Source: Aquisalimonas sp. (GTDB taxonomy: Bacteria; Pseudomonadota; Gammaproteobacteria; Nitrococcales; Aquisalimonadaceae). From it: a stretch of DNA of 64,000 nt. The DNA is taken from positions 1 through 64,000 of the forward strand of contig SLBZ01000031.1 of NCBI GenBank assembly GCA_007126095.1, read 5' to 3'. Every line of letters begins with the position of its first letter. The stretch's first letter is position 1. Position numbers and translations under genes: made by a program. The notes under the pieces were generated by a model that saw nothing but the letters and a program-made list of their open reading frames with translations, did not search any database and was not told the DNA's origin. Shown in pieces: positions 1-9,944 of the stretch.

Positions 1-35
1 GCTAGTACAATGCGCCGATGCTGCTGACCGGGTGA

Positions 36-1244
36 GTGAACGTGGATACCGAATTTCCCAGAATCAAGCGACTGCCGCCTTACGTTTTCAACATCGTCAA
101 TCAGTTGAAGGCGGAAGCGCGTGCGCGTGGTGAGGATATTGTCGATTTCGGCATGGGCAACCCGGATCAGCCCACGCCGAAGCACATCGTGGATAAGCTG
201 ACCGAGGCCGCGCAGCGGCCCGACACCCACAGGTATTCGGTGTCCCGCGGCATTCCCCGCCTCCGGCGCGCCATCTGCAACTGGTACGCGGACCGTTTCA
301 ATGTAAGCCTGGATCCGGAAAGCGAGGCCATTGTCACCATCGGCTCCAAGGAGGGGCTGGCCCATCTGGCCCTGGCAACCCTGGACGCCGGCGACACCGT
401 GCTGGTGCCGAACCCGGCGTATCCCATTCATCCGTATGGTGTGGTCATCGCCGGTGGTGATATCCGCCACGTCCCGCTGGTGCCGGGTGTTGATTTCTTT
501 GCGGAACTGGAGCGCGCCATCCGTGAGAGCTGGCCGCGGCCGAAGATGCTGGTGCTCAACTTTCCCGGCAATCCCACCGGCCAGTGCGTTGATCTGGAGT
601 TCTTCGAGAACGTGGTGGCGATCTGCCGGGAGCATGGCATCTGGATCGTGCACGATATCGCCTATGCCGAGATTGTCTTCGACGGCTATCAGGCGCCCTC
701 GATTCTGCAGGTCCCCGGTGCCAAGGATGTGGCCGTGGAATGCTACTCGCTGTCCAAGTCCTACAACATGCCGGGATGGCGGGTCGGTTTCGTGTGCGGC
801 AATGCGGAGCTCATCGCCGCCCTTGCAAGGATGAAGTCCTACCTGGATTACGGTATGTTCACGCCCATTCAGGTGGCGGCCATTGCCGCGCTGGAGGGCC
901 CGCAGGACTGCGTCGACGAGATCCGGGAGACCTACCGGCGCCGCCGGGACGTTCTCTGCGACGGGCTGGACGCCCTGGGCTGGCCAGTGGATAAGCCACG
1001 GGGCACCATGTTCGTCTGGGCCCGGATACCGGAGCGATACCGGGCCATGGGGTCCCTGGAATTCGCCAAGAAGCTGTTGCGCGATGCGAAGGTTGCCGTC
1101 TCGCCGGGGGTTGGATTCGGCGAGTATGGCGACGATCATGTGCGCTTCGGACTGATCGAGAATGAACATCGGACCCGCCAGGCGCTCCGGGGCATCAAGG
1201 CGATGTTCCGCCGTGACGCCGAGGCGGGGGAGGTAAGTGCGTGA
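36..1244 (+). CDS. alaC: PLP-dependent alanine transaminase AlaC-type
   Basis: A 402-residue fold-type I aminotransferase, predicted to interconvert pyruvate/glutamate and alanine/2-oxoglutarate in the cytoplasm. The PLP lysine is K241 in [11 protein letters not shown], and the family motif NFPGNPTGQ lies about 60 residues before it. Length matches the AlaC/YfdZ family (about 400-410). The start is GTG at 36; there is no strong Shine-Dalgarno sequence and the window edge lies just upstream, so the start is less certain than the gene. The stop overlaps the hom start by 4 bases, so it heads an alaC-hom-thrC operon. That pairing is common in Proteobacteria and led to older annotation of such genes as aspartate-pathway aminotransferases. 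Exact substrate preference cannot be read from the sequence. Confidence 0.9.
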   Translation: MNVDTEFPRIKRLPPYVFNIVNQLKAEARARGEDIVDFGMGNPDQPTPKHIVDKLTEAAQRPDTHRYSVSRGIPRLRRAICNWYADRFNVSLDPESEAIVTIGSKEGLAHLALATLDAGDTVLVPNPAYPIHPYGVVIAGGDIRHVPLVPGVDFFAELERAIRESWPRPKMLVLNFPGNPTGQCVDLEFFENVVAICREHGIWIVHDIAYAEIVFDGYQAPSILQVPGAKDVAVECYSLSKSYNMPGWRVGFVCGNAELIAALARMKSYLDYGMFTPIQVAAIAALEGPQDCVDEIRETYRRRRDVLCDGLDALGWPVDKPRGTMFVWARIPERYRAMGSLEFAKKLLRDAKVAVSPGVGFGEYGDDHVRFGLIENEHRTRQALRGIKAMFRRDAEAGEVSA

Positions 1245-2551
1245 CTGCTGTAAAAGTTGGCCTGCTCGGCCTCGGGACCGTGGGTGCCGGGACCATCAAT
1301 CTCCTGGAACGGAATAACGACGAGATCGCCCGTCGCGCCGGCCGCGGTATCGAGGTGGTTGCAGCTGCCGCGCGCAACCTCGATCGGCCCCGGGGCTGCT
1401 CCACCAAGGGGATTCGCCTGACCACGGATCCGTTCGAGGTCGTCAACGACCCGGAAACCGAGATCATCGTCGAGTTGATCGGTGGTTATGAGCCGGCGCG
1501 GGAGTTGGTGATCCAGGCGCTCAAGAACGGCAAGCACGTGGTTACGGCCAACAAGGCGTTGATCGCCCTGCACGGAAACGAGATCTTCGGCCATGCCCGG
1601 GACAACGGCGTCACGGTGGCATTTGAAGCCGCGGTGGCCGGTGGTATTCCCATCATCAAGAGCATCCGCGAGGGGCTGGCGGGCAACCGCATCGAATGGC
1701 TGGCCGGCATCATCAACGGCACCGCCAACTTCATCCTCTCGGAGATGTACTACGAGGGGCGGCAGTTCGGCGACGTACTGGCCGAAGCGCAGCGCCTCGG
1801 GTACGCCGAAGCCGACCCCACGTTCGACGTGGAAGGCGTGGATGCGGCTCACAAGCTGACCATTCTTGCCTCCATCGCTTTCGGTATTCCGTTGCAGTTC
1901 GACAAGGTGCATGTGGAGGGGATTACCCACATCAGCCGCGAGGATGTGGCCTATGCCGAGGAGCTGGGCTACCGGATCAAGCATCTGGGGATCTGTCGCC
2001 AGACCGACGAAGGCATCGAACTGCGCGTGCATCCCACGCTGCTGCCGTCACGCCAGCTGCTATCCAGTGTGGACGGGGTCATGAACGCCGTGATGGTCAT
2101 GGCCGATGCCGTGGGGCCGACTCTTTATTATGGCGCAGGCGCCGGCGCGGAGGCCACCGCCTCGGCGGTGGTGGCCGACCTGGTGGACGTGGTGCGCGAA
2201 TTCGAGCTGGATCCGGTGAATCGGGTTCCCTACCTGGCGTTCCAGTCCACTGCGCTGTCGGACAAGCCGGTGCTTCCGGTATCCAACATTGTCACGGCCT
2301 ACTACCTGCGGATGGAGGTCGCGGATCAGCCCGGTGTGCTGGCGGATATCACCCGTATTCTCGGCGAAGCCGGCATCAGCATTGAGGCCATCCTGCAGAA
2401 GGAGCCCGCGCCGGGTGCCGAGCACGTTCCTGTCATCCTGTTGACCCATCCCGTGCGCGAGCGGCAGATGGATGAAGCGCAGGAGCGTATGGAAGCGCTG
2501 GAGGCTGTGCAGGGGCGCATTACACGTATTCGCCAGGAACAGTTGCAGTAA
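1241..2551 (+). CDS. hom: Homoserine dehydrogenase
   Basis: A 436-residue monofunctional homoserine dehydrogenase, reducing aspartate semialdehyde to homoserine with NAD(P)H in threonine/methionine biosynthesis. The N-terminus carries a Rossmann GLGTVG motif. The central catalytic part includes ANKALIA and the family signature around [14 protein letters not shown]. The last ~80 residues form an ACT-like regulatory domain ([17 protein letters not shown]), so feedback control by threonine is plausible. The GTG start overlaps the alaC stop and has a good GGAGG seven bases upstream. thrC follows 38 bases later, giving the common hom-thrC pair; thrB is not in this stretch. Confidence 0.95.
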   Translation: MTAVKVGLLGLGTVGAGTINLLERNNDEIARRAGRGIEVVAAAARNLDRPRGCSTKGIRLTTDPFEVVNDPETEIIVELIGGYEPARELVIQALKNGKHVVTANKALIALHGNEIFGHARDNGVTVAFEAAVAGGIPIIKSIREGLAGNRIEWLAGIINGTANFILSEMYYEGRQFGDVLAEAQRLGYAEADPTFDVEGVDAAHKLTILASIAFGIPLQFDKVHVEGITHISREDVAYAEELGYRIKHLGICRQTDEGIELRVHPTLLPSRQLLSSVDGVMNAVMVMADAVGPTLYYGAGAGAEATASAVVADLVDVVREFELDPVNRVPYLAFQSTALSDKPVLPVSNIVTAYYLRMEVADQPGVLADITRILGEAGISIEAILQKEPAPGAEHVPVILLTHPVRERQMDEAQERMEALEAVQGRITRIRQEQLQ

Positions 2552-2589
2552 CCGCCGGAGAATCCCGGCCGCACCCAGGGAAGCAGACA

Positions 2590-3726
2590 ATGCCTTTTCG
2601 AACGCGTTATACCGGCCTCATCGCCAAGTACCGTGACCGCCTGCCGGTGAGCGATGACGCTCGCCCAATCAGCCTCGGCGAGGGGAATACGCCGCTCATC
2701 CGGCTGAACAACATCCCCAAGGATCTGGGCTGCGACGTCGATTTGTACGTCAAGTATGAAGGGCTCAACCCCACCGGCTCGTTCAAGGACCGGGGGATGA
2801 CCATGGCGGTGACCCGGGCGCTGGAAGAGGGCAGCCAGGCCATCATCTGCGCATCCACCGGGAACACCTCCGCGTCTGCCGCCGCATACGCCGCCAGGGC
2901 CGGGATGAAGGCGTTCGTGCTGATCCCCGATGGCAAGATCGCCATGGGCAAACTGGCCCAGGCCATCATGCACGGTGCCGAGGTGTTACAGATCGCCGGC
3001 AACTTCGACGCCGGCATGCGGATCGTCAAGGACATGGCTGATCACGCCCCGGTGACCATCGTCAACTCGATCAACCCGTACCGCCTGCAGGGGCAGAAGA
3101 CGGCGGCTTTCGAGATTGTCGAGGAATTGGAGCGCGCACCGGACTACCACTGCCTGCCGGTGGGTAACGCGGGCAACATCACCGCGCACTGGATCGGTTA
3201 CTGCGAATCCGCAGGCCGCCGCAGTGATCACCTGACGGATGCCTGCTCGTTCTGCCATGGCCAGTGCCGGTACGCCAGCGCCATCGTCGGTGATCGCCCG
3301 ACCATGGTGGGCTACCAGGCCAGTGGCTCCGCGCCGTTTCTGCGTGGTGAAATGATCGAAGATCCGGACACCGTGGCCACGGCCATCCGGATCGGGCACC
3401 CGCAATCCTGGGATTACGCCTGGAAGGCCAGCCAGGAGTCCGGTGGCTGGTTCGACGAGTGCACCGATGAAGAGATCCTCGAGGCGCAGCGCTGGCTGGC
3501 TGCGCGGGAAGGGGTGTTCTGTGAGCCGGCGTCGGCGGCATCCGTGGCCGGCGCCATGCGCGACATCCGCAGCGGCAAGATCCCCGAGGGCAGCACTGTC
3601 GTCTGCACGCTCACGGGTCACGGCCTGAAGGATCCGGATATCGCGATCCAGCAGTCGGCCAACGCCATCAGCACCATTCCTGCGGAACTGGACGCTGTCC
3701 GCAGCGCCATTCTTGATCGGCTGTAA
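2590..3726 (+). CDS. thrC: Threonine synthase, with a CxxCxxxC insert
   Basis: A 378-residue fold-type II PLP enzyme converting O-phosphohomoserine to threonine. The PLP lysine is K66 in TGSFKDRGM, and the phosphate-binding glycine-rich loop VGNAGNIT is at 191-198. The short (plant/Bacillus-like) length class fits ThrC rather than the ~430-residue E. coli form. An unusual feature is a Cys cluster C219-x2-C222-x3-C226 (CSFCHGQC) in the loop after WIGY, a region that is short and Cys-free in the Bacillus-type enzymes I remember. I recall similar loops in some gammaproteobacteria, so it may be a lineage trait. A strong hairpin follows the stop codon, so this probably ends the alaC-hom-thrC transcript. 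Confidence 0.93.
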   Translation: MPFRTRYTGLIAKYRDRLPVSDDARPISLGEGNTPLIRLNNIPKDLGCDVDLYVKYEGLNPTGSFKDRGMTMAVTRALEEGSQAIICASTGNTSASAAAYAARAGMKAFVLIPDGKIAMGKLAQAIMHGAEVLQIAGNFDAGMRIVKDMADHAPVTIVNSINPYRLQGQKTAAFEIVEELERAPDYHCLPVGNAGNITAHWIGYCESAGRRSDHLTDACSFCHGQCRYASAIVGDRPTMVGYQASGSAPFLRGEMIEDPDTVATAIRIGHPQSWDYAWKASQESGGWFDECTDEEILEAQRWLAAREGVFCEPASAASVAGAMRDIRSGKIPEGSTVVCTLTGHGLKDPDIAIQQSANAISTIPAELDAVRSAILDRL

Positions 3727-3727
3727 A

Positions 3728-3761
3728 CCCGGGACGCCACGGGTTGCCGTGGCGCCCCGGG
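3728..3761 (+). terminator. Strong hairpin after thrC, no U-tract
   Basis: CGCCACGG (3735-3742) pairs perfectly with CCGTGGCG (3747-3754) around a GTTG loop. CCCGGG (3728-3733) and CCCGGG (3756-3761) extend the stem past one A-C mismatch. There is no T-run, so it may be a 3'-end stabiliser or partial terminator rather than a classic intrinsic one. The downstream gene starts 18 bases later. Confidence 0.55.
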
Positions 3762-3778
3762 ACGGAGGCTGACAGCGT

Positions 3779-4804
3779 ATGGCCGAGTCGGTGCTCTATC
3801 TTCGTTTGCCGGGATTGCTCGGGCCATTGCCGGCGGATGCAGTCAATCTCATTGCGTCCGACGCGCCGTTGGAGCGGTTTGCCGGTTTTCTCTCCCGCGG
3901 GCGGCGGCAACGCTCCAAGCGGCACCAGCCGTTGATCGCCCCGGGGTTCACCCTGGCTCCGTCCTCGGAGCGGCCGCCCGTGGGGCCGCTCAGTTTTCTC
4001 GGCGATGGCGGGGACCCGGGGGCCGGGTACTGGCTGCGGGCGGATCCCGTGCAGCTCGTGGCTGACCGGGATCAGGTCCGGTTGCTTGGCCCGAATACCC
4101 TGGCCCTGCAGGCGCACGAAGCCGACCGCCTTGTCCGGGATTTCAACGCGTTTTTCGGCGGCGACGGTATCGAACTCCACATCGGTGCGCCCGGACGCTG
4201 GTATCTGCGCTGCACCGCCACGCCCGACCTGGAGACCACGCCGCTTCACTGTGTGCTCGGGGGGTCCGTGGATGCGGCGCTGCCCACGGGCGACGATGCA
4301 GCGACGTGGCGGGCGCGGCTTAACGAGATCCAGATGTTTTTCCACGCGCACCCGGTCAATCAGGAGCGGGAGATGCACGGGATGGCGCCGGTCAACGGGA
4401 TCTGGCCCTGGGGCGGGGGCCACCTGCCGGAAGTGAGCAGTCGCTGGGCCCGGGTATTCAGCGACGATCCACTGGTGACAGGGCTCGGCCTTCGTGCCGG
4501 CGTCATGGTGAGCGGCTGGCCTGCGTGCCCGGATGAGTCCCTGGTCGCGGGCGAGGGCGATACGCTGTTCGCGGGCGCGATGCCGGTGGTGAGCGATGGC
4601 GAGACCTTTCAGGAGTGGGAAGCCGCGCTGTCGGGGGTTGCCGGCGGCTGGACGCCCGTTCTTGACAGGGCGCTCGCCGCAGGGGCGTGTGATGCGGTGC
4701 AGATCGATACCGGTGCTGCCGGTGTCTGGACTATTCGTCGCCGGGATCGCTGGGCATTCTGGCGGCGGTCCCGATCCCTGGCGCGGCTGCTGTTGACGGA
4801 ATGA
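3779..4804 (+). CDS. COG4255/RpfE-like uncharacterised protein
   Basis: A 341-residue cytoplasmic protein resembling the family annotated variously as 'regulatory protein RpfE' or 'bacterial-type cofactor-independent phosphoglycerate mutase-like' (COG4255). I recognise it from the conserved stretch EIQMFFHAHPVN...GMAPVNGIWPWGGGHLP near residues 180-220. The biochemical role is unknown to me, and the mutase label should not be taken as function: I see no alkaline-phosphatase-type metal motifs. An SD-like GGAGG lies ten bases before the ATG. Its stop overlaps the recJ start in ATGA, so the two genes are translationally coupled, an arrangement I recall from related genomes. Confidence 0.75.
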   Translation: MAESVLYLRLPGLLGPLPADAVNLIASDAPLERFAGFLSRGRRQRSKRHQPLIAPGFTLAPSSERPPVGPLSFLGDGGDPGAGYWLRADPVQLVADRDQVRLLGPNTLALQAHEADRLVRDFNAFFGGDGIELHIGAPGRWYLRCTATPDLETTPLHCVLGGSVDAALPTGDDAATWRARLNEIQMFFHAHPVNQEREMHGMAPVNGIWPWGGGHLPEVSSRWARVFSDDPLVTGLGLRAGVMVSGWPACPDESLVAGEGDTLFAGAMPVVSDGETFQEWEAALSGVAGGWTPVLDRALAAGACDAVQIDTGAAGVWTIRRRDRWAFWRRSRSLARLLLTE

Positions 4805-6546
4805 TGCACGGACGGGTCATTCGCAGGCGCACCGTGGATGCCGACGACGTCGAGCGGATCGATGGAGTGCATCCCGTGCTGCGGCGCGTTTATGCCGCCC
4901 GTGGTATCCGCAGCGCCGCCGAACTCGACACGGAACTGGGCAGACTCGCTTCGCCAACGGCGCTTTCCGGTCTGGATGCTGCGGTCCAGGTGCTCGCCAC
5001 GGCGGTGACCCGTGGCCAGCGAGTCCTCATTGTCGGCGATTTCGATGCGGACGGCGCATCCAGCTGCGCCGTGGCGATGCTCGCGCTGCAGGACATGGGT
5101 GCCGCGGCGGTGGATTTCCTGGTGCCGAACCGATTCGAGTTCGGCTACGGCCTCAGCCCGGAGATCGTCACCGAGGCGCTCAAGCGCCGTCCAGATGTGA
5201 TCATCACCGTCGACAACGGGGTCTCCAGCATCGATGGTGTGGCCGCGGCCCGGGACGCAGGGGTCCGGGTGGTGGTCACCGATCACCACTTGCCCCCAGA
5301 GCATCTGCCGGCCGCCGACGCACTGGTCAATCCGAATCTTCCCGGTGATGCCTTCCCGAGCAAATACCTCGCCGGCGTGGGCGTGATTTTCTATGTGCTC
5401 GCGGCGCTGCGCCAGCATTTGCGTGACGCGGGCTGGTTCGGCAGTCGGCCGGAGCCCCGCATGGCGGATTACCTGGACCTGGTTGCCCTGGGCACGGTGG
5501 CGGACGTGGTGCCGCTCGATCACAACAACCGGGTGCTCGTGGAACAGGGGCTGCGGCGCATTCGTGCCGGCCGTTGTCGCCCCGGCATCCGCGCGCTTCT
5601 GGATATCGCCGGCCGGTCGGGGGATGCGTGCACTGCCGGTGATCTCGGCTTCGCAGTGGGCCCCCGCCTGAATGCTGCGGGACGCCTGGATGACATGGCG
5701 GTCGGAATCCAGTGCCTGCTGTCCGCAACGGTCAGTGATGCAAACCGGCATGCCCAGCGCCTGGAGGCGCTCAATCGCCGCCGTCAGCATATCGAGGCGC
5801 AGATGGAGGCCGAAGCCGTCGCGGCAGTGGATGACCTCAGCCGCTCGCTGGATACGGAGCAGGGCCCCCCGACAGCCATCTGTGTCGCGGACCCGGGATG
5901 GCACCAGGGCGTTGTCGGGATTGTTGCGTCGCGACTGAAGGAGCGCTTTCATCGACCAGTGATCGCCTTCGCACCGGTTGGCAACGGCGAATTGAAAGGC
6001 TCCGGGCGCTCTGTCGGCGGACTGCACCTGCGCGATGCTCTGGAGCAGGTGGCAACCCGGCAGCCAGGCCTTATCCGCCGGTTCGGTGGCCATGCCGCCG
6101 CGGCTGGCCTGAGCCTGGACGAAGCTCTGCTGACGGCCTTCCGTGAGCACTTCCAGGCCGTGGTGGACGCGCGTCTGGGTGATGGCGCGCTTGATGGCGT
6201 GTGTCTTACTGACGGCGCACTGGCGCCCGCCGATCTGACCTTGGAGATGGCCCGGGCGATCCGCCACGGCGGCCCCTGGGGCCAGGAGTTTGCCGAGCCG
6301 CGTTTCGACGGTGTGTTCGAAGTCGTGGGCGCCCGGGTGGTGGGGGAGCGTCACCTGAAGCTCCGTTTGCGTCCCGAGGGTGGACGGGAAGCTGTCGACG
6401 CAATCGCTTTCCGTGCCGTCGATGCGGGGTGGGGGGAAGACCTTGATGGTCACGTACACGCTGCGTATCGACTCGAGGTCAACACCTGGCGGGGACGCGA
6501 GTCGTTGCAGCTGATCGTGGAACAGTTGCAGCGCGCGGGAGTGTGA
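4801..6546 (+). CDS. recJ: Single-stranded-DNA exonuclease RecJ
   Basis: A 581-residue 5'-3' ssDNA exonuclease of the DHH superfamily, acting in recombination and mismatch/excision repair. Metal-binding motifs are all present: DFDADG (80-85), DNG (138-140), DHH (161-163), and the DHHA1 signature FGGHAAAAGL near residues 430-440. Length matches E. coli RecJ (577). The start overlaps the upstream stop (ATGATG, so Met1 or Met2). About 120 non-coding bases follow before the next gene. No catalytic residue appears to be missing. Confidence 0.96.
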   Translation: MMHGRVIRRRTVDADDVERIDGVHPVLRRVYAARGIRSAAELDTELGRLASPTALSGLDAAVQVLATAVTRGQRVLIVGDFDADGASSCAVAMLALQDMGAAAVDFLVPNRFEFGYGLSPEIVTEALKRRPDVIITVDNGVSSIDGVAAARDAGVRVVVTDHHLPPEHLPAADALVNPNLPGDAFPSKYLAGVGVIFYVLAALRQHLRDAGWFGSRPEPRMADYLDLVALGTVADVVPLDHNNRVLVEQGLRRIRAGRCRPGIRALLDIAGRSGDACTAGDLGFAVGPRLNAAGRLDDMAVGIQCLLSATVSDANRHAQRLEALNRRRQHIEAQMEAEAVAAVDDLSRSLDTEQGPPTAICVADPGWHQGVVGIVASRLKERFHRPVIAFAPVGNGELKGSGRSVGGLHLRDALEQVATRQPGLIRRFGGHAAAAGLSLDEALLTAFREHFQAVVDARLGDGALDGVCLTDGALAPADLTLEMARAIRHGGPWGQEFAEPRFDGVFEVVGARVVGERHLKLRLRPEGGREAVDAIAFRAVDAGWGEDLDGHVHAAYRLEVNTWRGRESLQLIVEQLQRAGV

Positions 6547-6666
6547 CCCGGCTGGCAGATTCGTCCGCGGGGGCGTGGTTTTGACCGCGGCTTGGTTTAG
6601 CATGTCGGAGCAGGGCGCTGGCGGAACTACACGGCCAGCAAGCTCAGGCAACACGGCCGGTGGTGA

Positions 6667-9600
6667 ATGACAGAGCGTGGAACGGACGACTCCGCTCTCG
6701 AAGGGGCGGGGGCGATTGGCGAAGGAATCGAATCGGCGCTGGCCGACGAGCGCTGCGATTTCCTGCGCGTGATCGCCGACCTCGCGAGTCGTTTCATCAG
6801 TGTGCAGGCGTCCGACGTCGGCTCTGAGATCGATCGTGCGCTACGCGATATCGCAACGCTGGCCGAGGTGGATCGGGCGTACCTGATTCAGCGCGAGGCC
6901 AACGCCGACGGACTGCGGTGTACACACGAGTGGTCATCGGAATACGTCCACCCCACCCGCCATCGGTTGCAGCCTTTGCCCGGCGACACCTTTCGGTGGG
7001 TTTCCGGCGAGCTTGATGCCGGGCGCATCGTCAATATCCCCGATGTGCGGCGGATGCCTCCCGATGCGAAACGGGACCGTGAGGTTCTGGAGTCGCATCA
7101 GGTGCGCGCTGTCCTGATCTGCCCATTGATCGTCAATGGACAGCGGATCGGCTCCGTTGGATTTGATATGGCACGGTGGGCCAGAGAGTGGACCACCGAC
7201 CTGGAGCTGTTGCTGTCCTTGACTGGAAAGATGATTCTGGGGGGTCTCAAACGCCAGGAGATGGACCAGTCCCTGATTGTCAGTCGACAACGCTATCAGG
7301 ACCTCATTGAGAACTCCGCCGAGGCGATCATTGTGCTCGACCTGGCGACCAACCGCATCGTGGATGGTAATGGCAACACTACCCGGTTGTTCGGCGTCGA
7401 CCGCGACGAGCTGACCGGGGTGAATCCGGAGCGCTTTCTTCCGCCACGCCAGCCGGACGGCAGCGATTCCCGTCGACGGGCGCGAGAAGTCATCCGTCGC
7501 TGTCTGGATGGTGAGCGCGTGGTCCTTGACTGGTCTTTCCAGGATCAGGGCGGCCAGGAAATCGCCTGTGAGGTCCGCGCCGTCTCCCTGCCGGCGAGTG
7601 ACGGTCAGCGTATCCGTCTGTCCGTTCTCGACGTCAGTGACCGCAAGAAGGTCGAGCGCGAACAGATGAATTACCTGCGCCGGACCCGGGAGCAGCACCT
7701 GCGCCTGGGGCAGCTGGCGACCAGCCGTGCGCTCGCGGATGGCGATCTCAAGGCTATCTACGAGGAAGTCACCGCGGCGGTGCAGATGGTACTGCGGGTT
7801 GAGCGGGTGAGTGTCTGGCTGTTCAACACCGCCCATGATGCCCTGTACTGCGCCTGTCTGCGTGCGTTCCGCGGGCAGGTCGAAACCGACGATTTCGTGA
7901 TCAGTACCGACGCCAACCGTGGTTATCTGACGGGGCTTCAGAGCGGGCGCGCGGTGGCAGTGGAGTGCACCGAGCGGGATGCCCGTGTCGCAGGGCTGCG
8001 GGAGACCTATCTGCGGCCCCGTGGCATCACGGCGATGATCGATGCGCCGATCCGTGTCTCTGGCCGGATGGTCGGGATCGTCTGTGTGGAGAAGGTCGAC
8101 GGCGAGCGTGCGTGGCAGCTGGATGAAGTGGGTTTTGTCGGCGCCATGGCGGACCAGCTCGCGCAGGCGCTGATCAATGCCGAGCGGGCGGAAGCCGCAG
8201 CGGCTCTGCGGCAGAGCGAGCAGCGGTACCGTGCGCTCTACGATGACAACCCCTCCATGTTCTTTACGGTCGACGAAGCGGGGTTCATCCAGTCGGTGAA
8301 CCGGTTTGCCGCTCGTACGCTCGGTTTCGGGATCGAGGATCTGGTGGGGCTGCCCTTCGACGTGCTTCACAATGGCGACGCCGCGCCGGAGGTTGACGAC
8401 AACCTACAGGAATGTGTCAGCTCACCGGGTCGGGTGCACCGCTGGGATTCACAGCTGCGCCGGCGGGACGGCGCTGTCATCTGGGTCAGAGTGAGTGCCC
8501 GGGCGCAGGCGGACGCCGCAGGCGCGCTGCCGGTGCTGGTGGTCTGCGAAGACATCACCGAGGCGCGCAAACTCTCGGAAGAGCTCAGTTACCAGGCGAG
8601 TCACGACGCCCTCACGGGGCTATTCAACCGCCGGGAGTTCGAGCAGCGCCTGCGGGCGCTACTGGAGCAGGTGCGGGACCGTGATGCCGAGCACGTGCTG
8701 TGTTACCTGGATCTGGACCAGTTCAAGGTCATCAATGATACCTGCGGGCACATGGCCGGTGACGAGCTACTCCGCCAGTTGAGCACCATGCTGCGGGAGA
8801 AGATCGGCGAGAACGACCTGCTGGCCAGGCTGGGGGGCGATGAGTTCGGTGTGTTGCTGGAAGACCGTGATGAGGCCAGCGCGCACGCGGTGGCCGACGA
8901 CATGCGCCGCGCAATCGGCGATTTTCACTTCAGCTGGGGCGGGCGCAACTTTGGCCTCGGGGTGAGTATCGGGTTGGTGCCGATACTGCGTACGGCGGGC
9001 ACCCTGCACGACATCATGAGTGTCGCCGACACGGCCTGTTACGCCGCCAAGGACCAGGGGCGAAACCGCATCCACGTCTACCGGGAGGATGACGCCGAAC
9101 TGGCGCGCCGCCACGGGGAGATGGAGTGGGTGAGTGGTATACGGGAGGCGCTGTCGGAAGACCGTTTCCGGCTTTACTACCAACCTATTGTCCCCCTGCA
9201 GGGTGACACCGCTGAGGTGCACTACGAACTGCTGCTGCGGATGGAAGGTGATGGTGGTGCGCTGACCATGCCCTCGGCATTTCTGCCCGCCGCCGAGCGT
9301 TTCAACCTCATTCCCGGAGTCGACCGCTGGGTGGTCGACCGGGCGTTGTCCTGGCTGGAGGCGCGTCCGGGGCACATGGATGTGCTGAGTACCTGCGCCA
9401 TCAACCTGTCCGGTCTATCCCTTGGCGAGGAGGATTTCCTGGGCTGGATCCTCTCCCGCCTGGACGCCGCTCGGATAGATCCGGGCAAGATCTGCTTCGA
9501 GATCACTGAAACCGCCGCCATCCGGAATCTCTCCGTGGCGACCGACTTCATGCGACGGCTGCGGCAGCTTGGCTGCCGGTTTGCGCTGGATGACTTCGGC

Positions 9601-9897
9601 AGCGGGCTGTCGTCATTCGGCTATCTGAAGAATCTGCCTGTGGACTCGATCAAGATCGACGGAGTCTTCGTGAAAGACATGGTGGCGGATCCGGTCAGCC
9701 GCGCCCTCGTAAAGTCGATCAACGAAATTGGCCATGTCATGGACAAGCGAACCGTGGCGGAGTTCGTGCAGAGTGACGCCTTGCGACGGGCCCTCACTGA
9801 AATCGGGGTGGATTACGCTCAGGGGTTCGGTATCGCCATGCCTCGCCCGATGGTCGAAATGGACCACCAGTCCGGCTGGGTGTTCAGCAGCCACTGA
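6667..9897 (+). CDS. GAF-PAS-GAF-PAS-GGDEF-EAL cyclic-di-GMP protein
   Basis: A 1076-residue cytoplasmic sensor with no membrane segment or signal peptide. Order: GAF (about 45-190), PAS (about 205-330), GAF (about 345-510), PAS (about 520-645), GGDEF (about 650-810), EAL (about 825-1070). The GGDEF motif is intact at 723-727. The inhibitory I-site RxxD before it reads GEND, so product inhibition is probably absent. In the EAL domain the signature reads ELL (E854) and DDFGSG (from D975), FEITET and IKIDG are present, so phosphodiesterase activity is plausible. Both activities, or GGDEF control of EAL, are possible. Ligands of the four sensor domains cannot be predicted. It stands alone, with a hairpin at its end. 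Confidence 0.93.
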   Translation: MTERGTDDSALEGAGAIGEGIESALADERCDFLRVIADLASRFISVQASDVGSEIDRALRDIATLAEVDRAYLIQREANADGLRCTHEWSSEYVHPTRHRLQPLPGDTFRWVSGELDAGRIVNIPDVRRMPPDAKRDREVLESHQVRAVLICPLIVNGQRIGSVGFDMARWAREWTTDLELLLSLTGKMILGGLKRQEMDQSLIVSRQRYQDLIENSAEAIIVLDLATNRIVDGNGNTTRLFGVDRDELTGVNPERFLPPRQPDGSDSRRRAREVIRRCLDGERVVLDWSFQDQGGQEIACEVRAVSLPASDGQRIRLSVLDVSDRKKVEREQMNYLRRTREQHLRLGQLATSRALADGDLKAIYEEVTAAVQMVLRVERVSVWLFNTAHDALYCACLRAFRGQVETDDFVISTDANRGYLTGLQSGRAVAVECTERDARVAGLRETYLRPRGITAMIDAPIRVSGRMVGIVCVEKVDGERAWQLDEVGFVGAMADQLAQALINAERAEAAAALRQSEQRYRALYDDNPSMFFTVDEAGFIQSVNRFAARTLGFGIEDLVGLPFDVLHNGDAAPEVDDNLQECVSSPGRVHRWDSQLRRRDGAVIWVRVSARAQADAAGALPVLVVCEDITEARKLSEELSYQASHDALTGLFNRREFEQRLRALLEQVRDRDAEHVLCYLDLDQFKVINDTCGHMAGDELLRQLSTMLREKIGENDLLARLGGDEFGVLLEDRDEASAHAVADDMRRAIGDFHFSWGGRNFGLGVSIGLVPILRTAGTLHDIMSVADTACYAAKDQGRNRIHVYREDDAELARRHGEMEWVSGIREALSEDRFRLYYQPIVPLQGDTAEVHYELLLRMEGDGGALTMPSAFLPAAERFNLIPGVDRWVVDRALSWLEARPGHMDVLSTCAINLSGLSLGEEDFLGWILSRLDAARIDPGKICFEITETAAIRNLSVATDFMRRLRQLGCRFALDDFGSGLSSFGYLKNLPVDSIKIDGVFVKDMVADPVSRALVKSINEIGHVMDKRTVAEFVQSDALRRALTEIGVDYAQGFGIAMPRPMVEMDHQSGWVFSSH

Positions 9898-9898
9898 T

Positions 9899-9926
9899 CC
9901 CGGCGCGCCTGAGCGTACGCGCCGGG
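9899..9926. terminator. Bidirectional hairpin between convergent genes
   Basis: CCCGGCGCG (9899-9907) pairs perfectly with CGCGCCGGG (9918-9926) across a 10-base loop. It lies between the stops of the GGDEF/EAL gene and prc, so it can serve both. There is no T-run on either side. Confidence 0.6.
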
Positions 9927-9944
9927 GCAGTGGGCCGGTGAGCG

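Noticed and set aside
4609..6654. 681-codon open frame antisense to recJ
   Set aside because: RecJ on the plus strand has all catalytic motifs. The antisense frame is composition-driven in GC-rich DNA and shows no domain.
6547..6666. Sigma-70 promoter TTGACC/TAGCAT before the GGDEF gene
   Set aside because: The two hexamers are only 11 bases apart, too close for a standard promoter.
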